A DNA stretch of 64,000 bases. Source: Diaphorobacter sp. HDW4A. GTDB lineage: Bacteria; Pseudomonadota; Gammaproteobacteria; Burkholderiales; Burkholderiaceae_C. A program made the position numbers and the translations under genes. The notes below the pieces were generated by a model. That model searched no databases and was not told the origin of the DNA. It was given only the letters and a program-made list of their open reading frames with translations. Positions within the stretch are counted from its first letter, which is position 1. The number at the start of each line of letters is the position of its first letter. The stretch covers positions 2,976,001-3,040,000 of the forward strand of contig NZ_CP049910.1 in the NCBI RefSeq assembly GCF_011305995.1, written 5' to 3'. This document shows, in pieces, positions 16,897 through 25,670 of this stretch.

Positions 16897-17432
16897 TTCT
16901 GCATCTCCATACATGCCGCAATGCGGCGCTCTTGCCGAAGCCAAACACCTCTACAGCCTTGCGGCCCCCAGTTGACCGGCAGGCGGCAATCACGGCCTGC
17001 CTGAAAACGCCAAGCCTCTAACGCCTGGCACGCGCCGACGTAGTCACCACGCAGCAACCATGTGCGCGGGCTTTGCGGCTTGGTCCAGTTGCCATAGCCA
17101 AACTGGCCGAGAAAATCCATGTAGAGATCGAACTCGCCCTGCAACAGAACCACGTCCGGCAACGACTTGATAAGGCGCTTTTCATCCTCGGCCGCAAGTC
17201 CGCGCGCAAGCTGGGACGCACGCTCTCGCGTGATCGGCGGATCTGTCATGCGCACGGGCGTGCCATCTTCATAGCGCGTGGAGCCGTGGCCAATCGTTGG
17301 CACATCGCCCTTGGTCGGGATGTATGGGTTCGCACCGAACCCCTCGTTCGCCTTCCACGTACCGAACCCGGCCGCCGACAGCGTGAGCGCCGTGACGATC
17401 ACGCGAACAACCGATTGCCGTGCCTGCTCCAT
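16893..17432 (-). CDS. K: Phage endolysin, GH24 lysozyme with signal-anchor
   Basis: A 180-residue lysozyme. The N-terminus has a weakly hydrophobic segment (VVRVIVTALTLSAAGFGTW) that looks like a SAR (signal-arrest-release) domain. The catalytic region follows: Glu in WKANEGFGANPY, then KGDVPTIGHGST with the Asp and Thr of a GH24 site and the GHG loop. It cleaves peptidoglycan. The start is an ATG overlapping the TAA stop of the holin gene (TAATG). The Glu-Asp spacing (12 residues between) is longer than in T4 lysozyme (8) but the order of residues is kept. Confidence 0.88.
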   Translation of the reverse strand: MEQARQSVVRVIVTALTLSAAGFGTWKANEGFGANPYIPTKGDVPTIGHGSTRYEDGTPVRMTDPPITRERASQLARGLAAEDEKRLIKSLPDVVLLQGEFDLYMDFLGQFGYGNWTKPQSPRTWLLRGDYVGACQALEAWRFQAGRDCRLPVNWGPQGCRGVWLRQERRIAACMEMQK

Positions 17433-17638
17433 TACTCGCCCTTCACCGGCGTGCCCTGCGCGGCCTTGCGCCAGCGGTACAGCAACCACCCGATTTGCAA
17501 CAGCAGATAAACGATGGTCAGTGTTCCGACCGTTGCATTGATCGACCAGCCTTGCGCCACCGATGTGGTGACCACGGCAACGGGCGGCGATGCCTTGGCG
17601 CTTTCAACTGCGATATCTCTGATCATTTCTTTGCTCAT
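17432..17638 (-). CDS. Y: Phage holin, gpY-like
   Basis: A 68-residue protein (MSKEMIRDIAVESAKASPPV) with a weak N-terminal hydrophobic stretch, one clear transmembrane helix (TLTIVYLLLQIGWLLYRW) and a basic C-terminus. Small size and place between gpX and the endolysin make it the holin, which opens the inner membrane and times lysis. It starts 4 bp after the gpX stop. Confidence 0.8.
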   Translation of the reverse strand: MSKEMIRDIAVESAKASPPVAVVTTSVAQGWSINATVGTLTIVYLLLQIGWLLYRWRKAAQGTPVKGE

Positions 17639-17642
17639 GTTC

Positions 17643-17870
17643 TCAGTCCCACAGATAAACCCGCTCTTGCACCGGCTCGGCCGACTCCACCACCCGCACG
17701 GGATGCCCCTCCGGCAGATCGGTCGCGATCTTTGCCAAGCCCGGATTGGCTTCGAGCGTGGCCTCAAGATTGCCCGCCGTTTTTCCCAGCGTGCGCCACA
17801 TCAGTGCATCAAGCACCTCGTGCTGATGTGCACGGACCGTGGCGCTCTGGTTGCTGGTGACGGCGCTCAT
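17643..17870 (-). CDS. X: Phage tail protein gpX
   Basis: A 75-residue protein of the tail-protein-X family (P2 X is 67). Motifs: DALMWRTLGKTAGNLEATLE and NPGLAKIATDLPEGHPVRV, a LysM-like fold. It is needed for tail assembly. The ATG overlaps the TGA of gpL (ATGA). Confidence 0.92.
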   Translation of the reverse strand: MSAVTSNQSATVRAHQHEVLDALMWRTLGKTAGNLEATLEANPGLAKIATDLPEGHPVRVVESAEPVQERVYLWD

Positions 17871-18364
17871 ATCAATTCCGCGATCACGCGCGAGCGGCTT
17901 TGCAGATCGGCAATGGCAAAGCGCAATCTCTGGTTGAAACCGGAGACGCGCACCTCGACCCCGCTTGTTACCCGGGCCTCCTTGCCCGCACCCTGCGGCA
18001 GCGTGGCCATGTCGCGCGCCACCTCGGCGGTTTCGGCCAACACGTGCCACTTGATGGCGTGGCGGTATTGCTTGAGGCGCACGCTCTCGCGTTCGGCACC
18101 AGTTCCGATAGTGGCGGCAGGCACGTCGCCCAACGTCGCGTAGCCCTGCGATTCCTGCAGCTCGCGCCAGTCCCGCAACTCGGCGTTGATGGCCCAAATG
18201 GCGGCCTCTATGGCCTCACGCATTCGCGGCGTGGTCACGGTGGATTCAATGCGCGAGTCGGCCCGCAGACGCTCGCAATCGATGTCCGGGAAAAAGCCGT
18301 CATTCATCACCACGCCCTCTTCCTGCTTGAGCGGTGGATTCACATGCGGTGCAACGAATGACAT
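17867..18364 (-). CDS. L: Phage head completion protein gpL
   Basis: A 165-residue protein of the P2 gpL head completion/stabilisation family (P2 L is 169). The middle motifs IEAAIWAINAELRDWRELQE and QYRHAIKWHVLAETAEVARD are typical. It closes the filled head at the portal vertex. It overlaps gpX by 4 bp and is separated from gpM by 127 bp that contain a long hairpin. Confidence 0.93.
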   Translation of the reverse strand: MSFVAPHVNPPLKQEEGVVMNDGFFPDIDCERLRADSRIESTVTTPRMREAIEAAIWAINAELRDWRELQESQGYATLGDVPAATIGTGAERESVRLKQYRHAIKWHVLAETAEVARDMATLPQGAGKEARVTSGVEVRVSGFNQRLRFAIADLQSRSRVIAELI

Positions 18365-18391
18365 GGGGCCTTCTTCCGGATCGGTGTAGGT

Positions 18392-18453
18392 GTGGCGGTG
18401 GCCCTGGGCTTCGGCATATGCAAATCAATGCTGCTTTGCCCAGGGGCCGCCAC
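18392..18453 (-). repeat. Long inverted repeat between gpM and gpL
   Basis: GTGGCGGTGGCCCTGGGC (18392-18409) pairs with GCCCAGGGGCCGCCAC (18438-18453), a 16-18 bp GC-rich stem with a 28-nt loop. There is no T-run on either side, so it is not a standard terminator. It may slow or process the transcript between head genes. Confidence 0.7.
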
Positions 18454-18491
18454 GGCGCGGGGTACGCTCGGTTTCGAGCAACTGGCTCGGG

Positions 18492-19190
18492 CTATTTCTT
18501 GACCCGACGCTCCAATCGCTCAATGTCTTTTTTCACGCCCACGAGCTTGTCCAGCTCGATGGCTCGCTGCAGGTATGGCAATGCCTGCTCGCACACCTCT
18601 GGCGAGAGGCTGGCAATGTCCGCATCGCTGGTACTGGTCTTGCCCACCAGCGCCCAGCCAGCGGCCTTGCACAGGCGTGCCTTCGGCTGGTCTGGCGTGT
18701 CGGCTGCACTGGTCATTTCCATGACGCGCCGGACGGTCTGCAGTGCCTCATCGCCCACCAGCTTCCCGTCACACACGGCGGTGGAAATTTCGTCCTGCAG
18801 GATCGTGGCCACGTTGCGCCTGTAGTCGTCTGGCGGATTGACACCAGCGGCCAGCATGTACTCGGCGATGTCGATGCCGCGCGCATAAAGGCCCGCGTCC
18901 AGACTCCAGACCATGGCATATGCAATCACCTGATCTTGAGTGCCTGGCCGCGACTGCAACACGCCATCGACATAGGCGTCATACAGCGGAAGTAGCTTGC
19001 GCTTGGCATCCACCTTCATTTCGATGGACTTGATTTCCTTGAGATCACTGCGGTGCTGCCGAAGCTGCATCATCATCAGCTCGAAGGCTTCGCCCACCGT
19101 TTCGCCGTGGACGTTTGCAGCATCGGCCTGCGCCTGCTGCTGTGCGGCGCTCTTGTGCATAAAGCTGCGCTGCGCTGGTGTCTGTCGCAT
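18492..19190 (-). CDS. M: Phage terminase small (endonuclease) subunit gpM
   Basis: A 232-residue protein (P2 M is 247). The N-terminus has MRQTPAQRSFMHKSAA, and the middle block QDQVIAYAMVWSLDAGLYAR and IAEYMLAAGVNPPDDYRRN is family-specific. With gpP it makes the packaging terminase; in P2 gpM cuts cos. A second long hairpin separates it from the capsid gene. Confidence 0.93.
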   Translation of the reverse strand: MRQTPAQRSFMHKSAAQQQAQADAANVHGETVGEAFELMMMQLRQHRSDLKEIKSIEMKVDAKRKLLPLYDAYVDGVLQSRPGTQDQVIAYAMVWSLDAGLYARGIDIAEYMLAAGVNPPDDYRRNVATILQDEISTAVCDGKLVGDEALQTVRRVMEMTSAADTPDQPKARLCKAAGWALVGKTSTSDADIASLSPEVCEQALPYLQRAIELDKLVGVKKDIERLERRVKK

Positions 19191-19218
19191 GTTGATGTTC
19201 CCCGCGTTTGTGTGGCAG

Positions 19219-19262
19219 CTGGCAAATAGCGGCCCCTTTTTTAGGGCGGGCTATTTGCCAGC
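19219..19262 (-). repeat. Inverted repeat between capsid and terminase small subunit genes
   Basis: TGGCAAATAGC at 19219-19229 pairs with GCTATTTGCCA near 19250-19261, with an inner GGCCCC/GGGC extension and a loop of Ts on the plus strand. No T-run follows the stem on the minus strand. It may act as a processing or partial termination signal lowering gpM relative to the capsid protein. Confidence 0.75.
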
Positions 19263-19270
19263 GTTGTCGC

Positions 19271-20299
19271 TCAGTCCTGCAGCTCGATGTTCTCGATCAA
19301 CGCGAACTTGCCCAGGTCTTCCACCACGAAGGCGTCATTGCTGCTTTCGTAGGTCTCGATGCGGTCTGCCTCTGGCGCCTCCTTGACGTGGCGACGGCGG
19401 CCACCTTGCTGCCAGTAGATGGACAGATTGCTAAGGCTGGTGATTGCAATCTTTCCCTCCGGCATAAATGGCACGGTGATGGCCTGCAGTTCACCCAAGC
19501 GCTTCTGACTGCGAACAATGCTGGCCGCCAGAATTTCTGTCGGTGCGTTCTGATCATTAACCAGCGGGAACAGCTTGTCATGCATCAGACCGCGCCCCAC
19601 GATGGCCACCAGATCACCGGCCCCGACATGCCACGTTTCCAACAACGTGTTGGCCACGTCGTAGACCAGCCCGTCGAGATTGGCGTAGTCCGCGCCAGCG
19701 CCCGTGCCCACGACCACCTTGCCCGCCGCATTGGTTCCGCTGGAGCCATCGAGAACACGCTGCGCGGCATTCTCACGCACGTACTGCAGCCAGCCCTTGT
19801 TCACGTCCTGCAGCAGCGGATTTGCCGCGCGATTCGTAGTGACCGCCACACTGGTGCCGTTGAATCCGATCATGATGCGGTCGAGCGCGCAGCGTTGCTG
19901 GATCGCCTGCGACAGCAGCAGCTGGAACTTGTTTCCGAACTTGGCCCACATGTCGAGCTTGGGATAGCGCACATGCGTGTCATAGTTGGTCTGCGCGCAC
20001 AGATATTTCTGATCGTTCATCGCGCTGACATCGCGCGTTTGACGACGGCCAGCGCCGGACGTATCAGTGCGGCTCGCGATGGGTCCATCGACGCCAATGC
20101 CGAGCGTTTCACCCATCATTTCATCGACTGGGACGATGTTGATGGATTTCAGGAATGCGCTGCTTTCCTGAATGCGGGCTTCGAGTCGCTGCTGCACAGT
20201 CGGCTCGACCGCGAACTTCACGGATGCGTCGCTGATCCCGTTCAGTCGCGCCTGATTTTCAAGGTACTGATTGAGCAGGATGCGGGTTTCGTTTCTCAT
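19271..20299 (-). CDS. N: Phage major capsid protein gpN
   Basis: A 342-residue P2-family major capsid protein (P2 N is 357). It starts MRNETRILLNQYLENQARLN and includes GVDGPIASRTDTSGAGRRQT, KLDMWAKFGNKFQLLLSQAI and NLSIYWQQGGRRRH. It forms the T=7 shell after cleavage by gpO. It follows gpO by 76 bp and precedes gpM. Confidence 0.96.
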   Translation of the reverse strand: MRNETRILLNQYLENQARLNGISDASVKFAVEPTVQQRLEARIQESSAFLKSINIVPVDEMMGETLGIGVDGPIASRTDTSGAGRRQTRDVSAMNDQKYLCAQTNYDTHVRYPKLDMWAKFGNKFQLLLSQAIQQRCALDRIMIGFNGTSVAVTTNRAANPLLQDVNKGWLQYVRENAAQRVLDGSSGTNAAGKVVVGTGAGADYANLDGLVYDVANTLLETWHVGAGDLVAIVGRGLMHDKLFPLVNDQNAPTEILAASIVRSQKRLGELQAITVPFMPEGKIAITSLSNLSIYWQQGGRRRHVKEAPEADRIETYESSNDAFVVEDLGKFALIENIELQD

Positions 20300-20375
20300 G
20301 GTCTGGTCCCTAAAGGAAATCGATTTGATTCGGTGGATGCGGTACTGCGGTGTGGGCTTTTAATCGGCTTCTCGA

Positions 20376-21209
20376 TCAGCAATCAGCCACGGCGTCGCTG
20401 GTTTCCGATCCCGTCGCGGCCGGTCGCTTGGTTCCGCTGCCGTCCTGCTTGCTCAGCTTTTCGGTTTGGTCATCGAGTGCCGCCTGCAGCTTGGTGAACT
20501 TCTTGTTCAGAGCCTTGTTTTCGGACTCCAGCTTGTCTACGCGCCCCTGCAAGTCCTCAACCGATTCGGCTGTTTCTTCCATCACTTCGGCGGCCTGCGC
20601 GCTGAACTTCTCGGTGTCTTCCTGGCGGCCGTTCAGCTTGCGGAACTTGCCCAGCACCTTGGAGAGCACGCTCGCCCTTTTGGCCGCTGGTTCAGGCCGC
20701 GTGTCATCGTCGTCATCGTCGTCTTCTTCTTCATCACCGTAGTCAAGCTCGGTTGCGATGAAGCCACTGGAAAAACGCTTCTTGTCTTTCTCCGCCGAGA
20801 ATTTCAGCGTTTCAGTGCCGAGACTTGCAGGCTCATCCGTCACGGCTACACCAGTCATGTAAGCCTCGCCCGTGTCCGCGAATTCGGGCACGATTTCAGC
20901 GGACGAATACACCTTCTTGCCGCGCTTGTTGAGCTTCACGAGGTCATCGAGCGGAGCGATGGCGGCATAGAGAGCCATCTTTCCATCGAGCTTTCCGCCC
21001 TTGATCACTTCGGCCTTCAGCTCGATCACGTCGCCCTGGGCACTGAAAGGAGAGTCCGCGCTATAGCTGCGCATGTGCTCCACCCAGACACGCGCGCCGT
21101 ATACCTCAGGGTCATAGTTGGCGGCGGCTTGCGTCAGCCATGCGCGTTTGATGGAGCGGCCGTCAATGGTTGCGCCTTCAACAGCTACGCGGAAAAATTT
21201 CTTTGCCAT
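20376..21209 (-). CDS. O: Capsid scaffold and maturation protease gpO
   Basis: A 277-residue protein (P2 O is 284). The protease half carries the serine-protease triad in family positions: Asp16 (EGATIDGR), His45 (VWVEHMRS) and a Ser near 102-103 (KKVYSSAEIVPEF); P2 gpO uses D19, H48 and S107. An acidic run (EEEDDDDDDD, about residue 160) precedes the C-terminal coiled-coil scaffold (EDLQGRVDKLESENKALNKK). It cleaves gpN and itself during head maturation. It is divergent from gpP, with the repeated promoter motif between them. Confidence 0.93.
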   Translation of the reverse strand: MAKKFFRVAVEGATIDGRSIKRAWLTQAAANYDPEVYGARVWVEHMRSYSADSPFSAQGDVIELKAEVIKGGKLDGKMALYAAIAPLDDLVKLNKRGKKVYSSAEIVPEFADTGEAYMTGVAVTDEPASLGTETLKFSAEKDKKRFSSGFIATELDYGDEEEDDDDDDDTRPEPAAKRASVLSKVLGKFRKLNGRQEDTEKFSAQAAEVMEETAESVEDLQGRVDKLESENKALNKKFTKLQAALDDQTEKLSKQDGSGTKRPAATGSETSDAVADC

Positions 21210-21284
21210 TTGCGGCCCTCGGTGATGAAAGTTGATTCACCGCCTATGTTCCGCATATGGCTCATGCGCTGCAATTGGCGCGCA

Positions 21285-21305
21285 CTGTGGCTGCGCACAT
21301 CACAT
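21285..21305. promoter_or_regulatory. Putative late-promoter activator site between gpO and gpP
   Basis: Identical over 21 bp to 15034-15054. It carries the TGTG-N11-CACA dyad and lies in the 142-bp divergent region between gpO and gpP, with its centre 57 bp upstream of the gpP start and about 86 bp upstream of gpO. In P2 the PO and PP late promoters lie in the same place and are bound by Ogr. A shorter match (CTGTGGCTG, 5891-5899) lies upstream of the sheath operon. Confidence 0.5.
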
Positions 21306-21351
21306 TTTTACGTTGTCGATTTCCGCGCGCGCGCGACAGACACTGGCAAGC

Positions 21352-23253
21352 ATGACAAAGCAAGTCGCGCAGGACAACGCCGCGCCCAAAGCCCAACGCA
21401 TCAAGGCCAATCCATCCAAAACAACGATGGCCCGGCAAGCCGCCGCATTGCACGACCAGGTGGTAAGCCAATTCAACGGCCTGCCCAAAGGTGATACCAG
21501 TCCGGTGAATTACGGCGGCGCAGGCAAGCGACGCGATGCACGCGGGCTGTACTGGCAAGGTTGGAAACTGTCGCACATTTCCGAGCACCTTGGTATTCCA
21601 CGCGGCACCTTGCACGGCTGGCTTAAGTCAGAGAAGTGGAACGATGCGACGCCCACGCACCGCGTGGAATGCACGCTCGAAGCGCGCCTTGTCTGCCTCA
21701 TCATGAAAGAGCAGAAGACGGGTGGAGACTTCAAGGAAATCGACCTGCTCAGCCGACAAGCTGAGCGCCTTGCGCGCATCGGCAAGTATGAGACGACCGG
21801 GCGTGAAGTTGATCTGAATCCGAACATCGAACGGCGGAACGCTGCGCCAAAAAAGCAGCCATCCAGAAATTTCCTTACCGATGAGCACATCGAACAGCTG
21901 AAATCGGCGTTCCTCGATAGCCTGTTCAAGTATCAGTTGCAGTGGTGGCATAGCAGCCAGCAACGCACCCGCAGCATTCTGAAATCGCGACAAATCGGCG
22001 CCACTTGGTACTTTGCTCGCGAAGCCCTGATTGACGCACTAGAGACAGGCCGCAACCAGATTTTTCTCTCTGCCAGCAAGTCGCAGGCGCACATTTTCAA
22101 GCAGTACATCACATCGTTTGTCTACGATGTGTGCGGCGTTGAACTCAAGGGCGATCCCATCGTGCTGGCCAACGGTGCAACGCTGTATTTCCTCGGCAGC
22201 AACGCGCGCACCGCGCAGGGCTACCACGGCAATTTCTATTTTGATGAGTTCTTTTGGACGACCGATTTCGAGCGCCTCAACAAGGTGGCCAGCGGCATGG
22301 CCATGCACAAGAAATGGCGCAAGACGTATTTCTCGACACCCTCCAGCATCCAGCATGCCGCCTATGCGTTTTGGAGCGGCGAACGCCTCAAGAAGAAATC
22401 AAAGATCGAGGTGGACATCACACATGCAAAACTCGCTACCGGCTTCACCGGCGAGGATCGCATGTGGCGCAACATCGTCACCATCGTTGACGCGCTCAAT
22501 GGTGGCTGCGATCTATTCGACCTGGCCGAGTTGCAGCTCGAATACTCGGATGAAGAATTCGCCAATCTGCTCATGTGCGGGTTTGTCGACGATTCGTTCT
22601 CTGTGTTCCCCATGTCCGATCTGCAGCCCTGCATGGTGGACAGCTGGGAAATCTGGAAGGACTTCAAGCAGTTCGCACAGCGCCCTCTTGGATATGCGCC
22701 GGTTTGGATTGGCTACGACCCCAGCCAAACGGGTGACAGCGCTGGACTTGTCGTCGTCGCACCACCAGCGAAGACAGGCGGTTCGTTTCGCGTGCTCGAA
22801 ACACTGCAATTCAAGGGCGCGGATTTCGAGGCCCAAGCGGACGCCATCAAGAAGGTGACCCAACGCTACAACGTCGAGCACATCACCATCGACACCACTG
22901 GCATCGGCGCTGCAGTGCATGAGCTGGTGCGCAAGTTCTACCCACGCGCACGCGGCATCAACTACAGCGTAGACAGCAAGACCATGCTGGTGCTCAAGGG
23001 TCAGCAGGTGATCAGGTCCGGCCGCTTGGAATTCGACGCAGACAAACGCGAGCTGATGAGTCACCTCATGTCGATCAAGCGCGAACTGACACCTAGTGGC
23101 CGAAGCGTCACCTACTCCGCAGGCCGCAGCAAGACTACGGGCCACGCTGATCTCGGGTGGTCATTGCTCAATGCGTTGAGCAATGAGCCATTGGACGCAG
23201 GCACCGACATGGCCACCAGTACCGGCCGCTCTTTCATCACCGTATCAGATTGA
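21352..23253 (+). CDS. P: Phage terminase large (ATPase) subunit gpP
   Basis: A 633-residue protein. Order of domains: an N-terminal helix-turn-helix (YWQGWKLSHISEHLGIPRGT), then the packaging ATPase with the P2-type Walker A variant KSRQIGATW and Walker B NFYFDEFFW, then the nuclease-type domain starting WIGYDPSQTGDSAGLVVVAP. The start at 21352 (MTKQVAQDNAAPK) is chosen because upstream codons run through the divergent promoter region. It packs DNA from cos into the prohead. The portal gene follows after 3 bp. Confidence 0.95.
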   Translation: MTKQVAQDNAAPKAQRIKANPSKTTMARQAAALHDQVVSQFNGLPKGDTSPVNYGGAGKRRDARGLYWQGWKLSHISEHLGIPRGTLHGWLKSEKWNDATPTHRVECTLEARLVCLIMKEQKTGGDFKEIDLLSRQAERLARIGKYETTGREVDLNPNIERRNAAPKKQPSRNFLTDEHIEQLKSAFLDSLFKYQLQWWHSSQQRTRSILKSRQIGATWYFAREALIDALETGRNQIFLSASKSQAHIFKQYITSFVYDVCGVELKGDPIVLANGATLYFLGSNARTAQGYHGNFYFDEFFWTTDFERLNKVASGMAMHKKWRKTYFSTPSSIQHAAYAFWSGERLKKKSKIEVDITHAKLATGFTGEDRMWRNIVTIVDALNGGCDLFDLAELQLEYSDEEFANLLMCGFVDDSFSVFPMSDLQPCMVDSWEIWKDFKQFAQRPLGYAPVWIGYDPSQTGDSAGLVVVAPPAKTGGSFRVLETLQFKGADFEAQADAIKKVTQRYNVEHITIDTTGIGAAVHELVRKFYPRARGINYSVDSKTMLVLKGQQVIRSGRLEFDADKRELMSHLMSIKRELTPSGRSVTYSAGRSKTTGHADLGWSLLNALSNEPLDAGTDMATSTGRSFITVSD

Positions 23254-23256
23254 CCC

Positions 23257-24332
23257 ATGCCAAAACGCAAACGCCAATATCGCAAGCAGCACACCAACGA
23301 CGCTACGCCGCAGCCCACCGACAGTCCGAACACTCGCGGCGGCCAATCAGAGTCGTTCACTTTCCAGCTTGGAGACCCCGAGCCCGTTATCGGTGGCCGG
23401 TCGGCCCTGCTCGAATACGCCGAGTGCATGGAAAACGGCGACTACTACGAGCCGCCGGTTAGCCTGGCATCGTTGGCTCGGTTGCTGCGCATCGGCGCGC
23501 ATCACGAAAGCGCGCTGCGGTTCAAGGTGAATGTGCTCACCAGCACGTTTGTGCCGTCGCAGTGGATGAGCGCCGACACATTCCGCGCGCTAGCGCTTGA
23601 CTATCTGGTGCTAGGGAATGGCTATCTCGAAAAGCGATTCAACCGGCTGGGCGGCCTGCTCGAATTGCTCCCATGCCTGGGCAAGTACATGCGGCGCGGC
23701 ATTGAACCAGATCGCAACTTCTTTGTCACGGACATGAAAAGTCCGCACGAATTCGAGCGTGGCTCAATTGTTCATCTCCGCGAGCCCGATCTGCACCAAG
23801 AAGTCTACGGACTCCCCCTTACCTTGGCGCGCTTCAATCCGCGATCCTCAATGAGAGCGCAACGCTGTTCCGCCGCCGATACTTCGCCAATGGTGCGCAC
23901 GCTGGCTTCATCTTGTATGTGACCGACGAGGCACAGAACCAAGACGACATTGACAAGCTGCGCATGCAGCTGACCAACACCAAGGGGGCAGGGAACTTTC
24001 GCAACGTCTTCTACTATGCGCCAGGTGGCGCCAAGGATGGCGTGCAACTGATCCCCATCAGCGAAGTGGCCGCGAAGGACGACTTCTTGAACATCAAGAA
24101 TTGCAGCCGCGACGACATACTGGCAGCGCATCGCGTGCCGCCCCAGCTTATGGGCATGCTACCCAACAGCACCGGCGGCTTCGGTGACGTGGAGAAAGCA
24201 GCGATGGTGTTCGCACGCAACGAGATAGCGCCGCTGCAGGCCACCATGGCGCACGCCATCAACACGCAGGCAGGGCGCACGGTCTGCACGTTCAAGCCGT
24301 ACCAGTTGACCGACGCACCCGCCGCGAACTGA
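23257..24332 (+). pseudogene. Q: Portal protein gpQ, frameshifted
   Basis: Two frames together give a complete P2-type portal protein. Frame 1 (from MPKRKRQYRK) reads to EPDLHQEVYGLP; after that it should continue YLGALQSAILNESATLFRRR, which is found in another frame and runs on through LYVTDEAQNQDDIDKLRMQL to the end at 24332. The break is one missing base next to a run of five C (23814-23818). No other lesion is seen, so the fault is recent or is a base-calling error in the homopolymer. If real, no prohead with a packaging portal can form. The portal forms the dodecameric DNA channel. Confidence 0.9.
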
Positions 24333-24353
24333 CGGCCACCGCAAGCCACCCAC

Positions 24354-24380
24354 AAGCCCGCCTAGCGCGGGCTTTCTTTC
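24354..24380 (+). terminator. Intrinsic terminator after the gpP-gpQ operon
   Basis: AAGCCCGC pairs with GCGGGCTT across a 5-nt loop, followed by TCTTTC, 20 bp after the portal stop codon. Confidence 0.8.
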
Positions 24381-24783
24381 ACCCACCCCACGCCCTCACC
24401 ACCCCTCAGCAGGCCCGCCACGGCCCGCGTGGCAGGCCCACGCCCCACGCTCGCACCTCGCCCCGGCCCTGCCGCCCGCCCGGACCCCCATCAAGACCGA
24501 AAGCGCGCCGACGAGACCCCGCCGCGCCGGCACGCTAAATAGGTCGCTTTTGTCGGCCCTGTCGATCTACCAGCCAGCCAAGCCCAGCAACGCGCCGCGC
24601 GCAGTTTTGGGGTACTCTTTCGCGCCGGGAATCGTCGGGTTTTGGCATATGGCACTCACCTCGAATCCACCCATTCGCAGAAATGACCGACAAGGCCCGA
24701 AATCGAGTCGCCACGCGGTCATTTCTTGATGGTCCATACCATGGCCTATAACGACATGGAAAAGTGTACAGACGGCTTGCTTT
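24381..24783. other. Gene-free GC-rich segment at the prophage right edge; possible cos region
   Basis: No credible gene in about 400 bp. The first 140 bp are extremely C-rich (for example CTCGCCCCGGCCCTGCCGCC) and lie where P2-type phages have cos, directly beyond gpQ; no exact cos sequence could be identified. A 10-bp inverted repeat GAAATGACCG (24680-24689) / CGGTCATTTC (24716-24725) is of a kind common in intergenic DNA of this group. None of the expected P2 early genes follows. Confidence 0.4.
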
Positions 24784-24867
24784 CTATGTTTGCGGCTCCT
24801 GCTCTCCTCCGCCTGCCATGGCGATGTTGGGCATCAACACCCAAGGCAACAGACGCTCCAAGCGCAT
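24784..24867 (-). pseudogene. 5' remnant of the zinc-ribbon membrane protein gene
   Basis: From an ATG at 24867 with AAGGAG upstream, this encodes MRLERLLPWVLMPNIAMAGG and then diverges and stops after 27 codons. The same start, leader and ribosome-binding site belong to the intact 97-residue protein at 46374-46667. The match ends near 24807, marking where the module copy is cut by the sequence on its left (prophage side). Confidence 0.8.
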
Positions 24868-24996
24868 GCACGCACTCCTTTTCTTGGTATCCGGTACAGG
24901 GAGATGCCAGGCTGATGCCAAATTGGGATTCATCCTGCATCGATATGTGAAGCAAACTCCGTAGATGCAAATGTATCAGAAACGGATGCTTGAGGG

Positions 24997-25260
24997 GTGT
25001 CTGCCAAACCCACTCCTCCCACTCATCTTCCCGACCCGGACAACCTGCGCGATGTGTTTGCGTACTGGGTGCGTCTCAAACGAGTCGAGAAAGGCTGGTC
25101 GCAGGAGCGCCTGGCGCTGGAGTGCGATTTGGACCGAACCTACGTGTCGGCTGTAGAGCGGTCCCGCTGGAATGTGTCGCTGGCAAACATTGAACGCATA
25201 GCGCAAGCGCTGGATGTAAAGGCATGGACATTAATCAAGCCACCTCACTCTGGCCTCTAG
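24997..25260 (+). CDS. XRE-family transcriptional regulator (copy A)
   Basis: An 87-residue protein that is almost only a helix-turn-helix domain: LRDVFAYWVRLKRVEKGWSQ, then ERLALECDLDRTYVSAVERS and NVSLANIERIAQALDVKAW. The start is GTG at 24997; the codon two triplets upstream is a stop. Family members bind operators as dimers and often repress their own module. It faces the five-gene operon convergently, so if it controls that operon it acts in trans on the leader at about 30.26-30.31 kb. Near identical to the copy at 46796. Confidence 0.88.
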   Translation: MSAKPTPPTHLPDPDNLRDVFAYWVRLKRVEKGWSQERLALECDLDRTYVSAVERSRWNVSLANIERIAQALDVKAWTLIKPPHSGL

Positions 25261-25670
25261 TACGTCCATCAGTAGCCAGAGAAAGTTCGATCAAAACTAG
25301 CCGAAGGCGAGTAGGTCATGTATCGGAACCTTAAATCCACATCCTCCTTCTCACACCCCCCCTACGGGGTGGATTTTGAAAGTGAATTTCCTCGCCAGTT
25401 TTGGCACACCGGCAAGTGATCAGATCGAGACCCGTGCACGGAGGATTTGCGTCGTGCACACGAATCCAACCGCCATTGCCATTCAGCCCAAATCGCTAAC
25501 CCAGATTGATCTCAAGAAGACGCTTTTGGCAAAGTTCCGCGTACAGCGGGACAAATTTAAGCCCACGGTTTTTTGTGCTTCGGCCAATGCTTTTTAAAAC
25601 AAAAAAAGAAGGCGATAGGAATGAACCCAGCAATCGCCGGATTCATTCATTCGCTTCTCTCATCCGGCCC
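25261..25670. other. Gene-free stretch with a degenerate convergent terminator
   Basis: No credible gene in about 410 bp. Near 25621-25650 an imperfect hairpin (GAATGAACCC / GGATTCATTC) corresponds to the perfect bidirectional terminator of copy B at 47107-47132. A plus-strand reading at 25376-25597 lacks family features and is not called. Confidence 0.6.
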
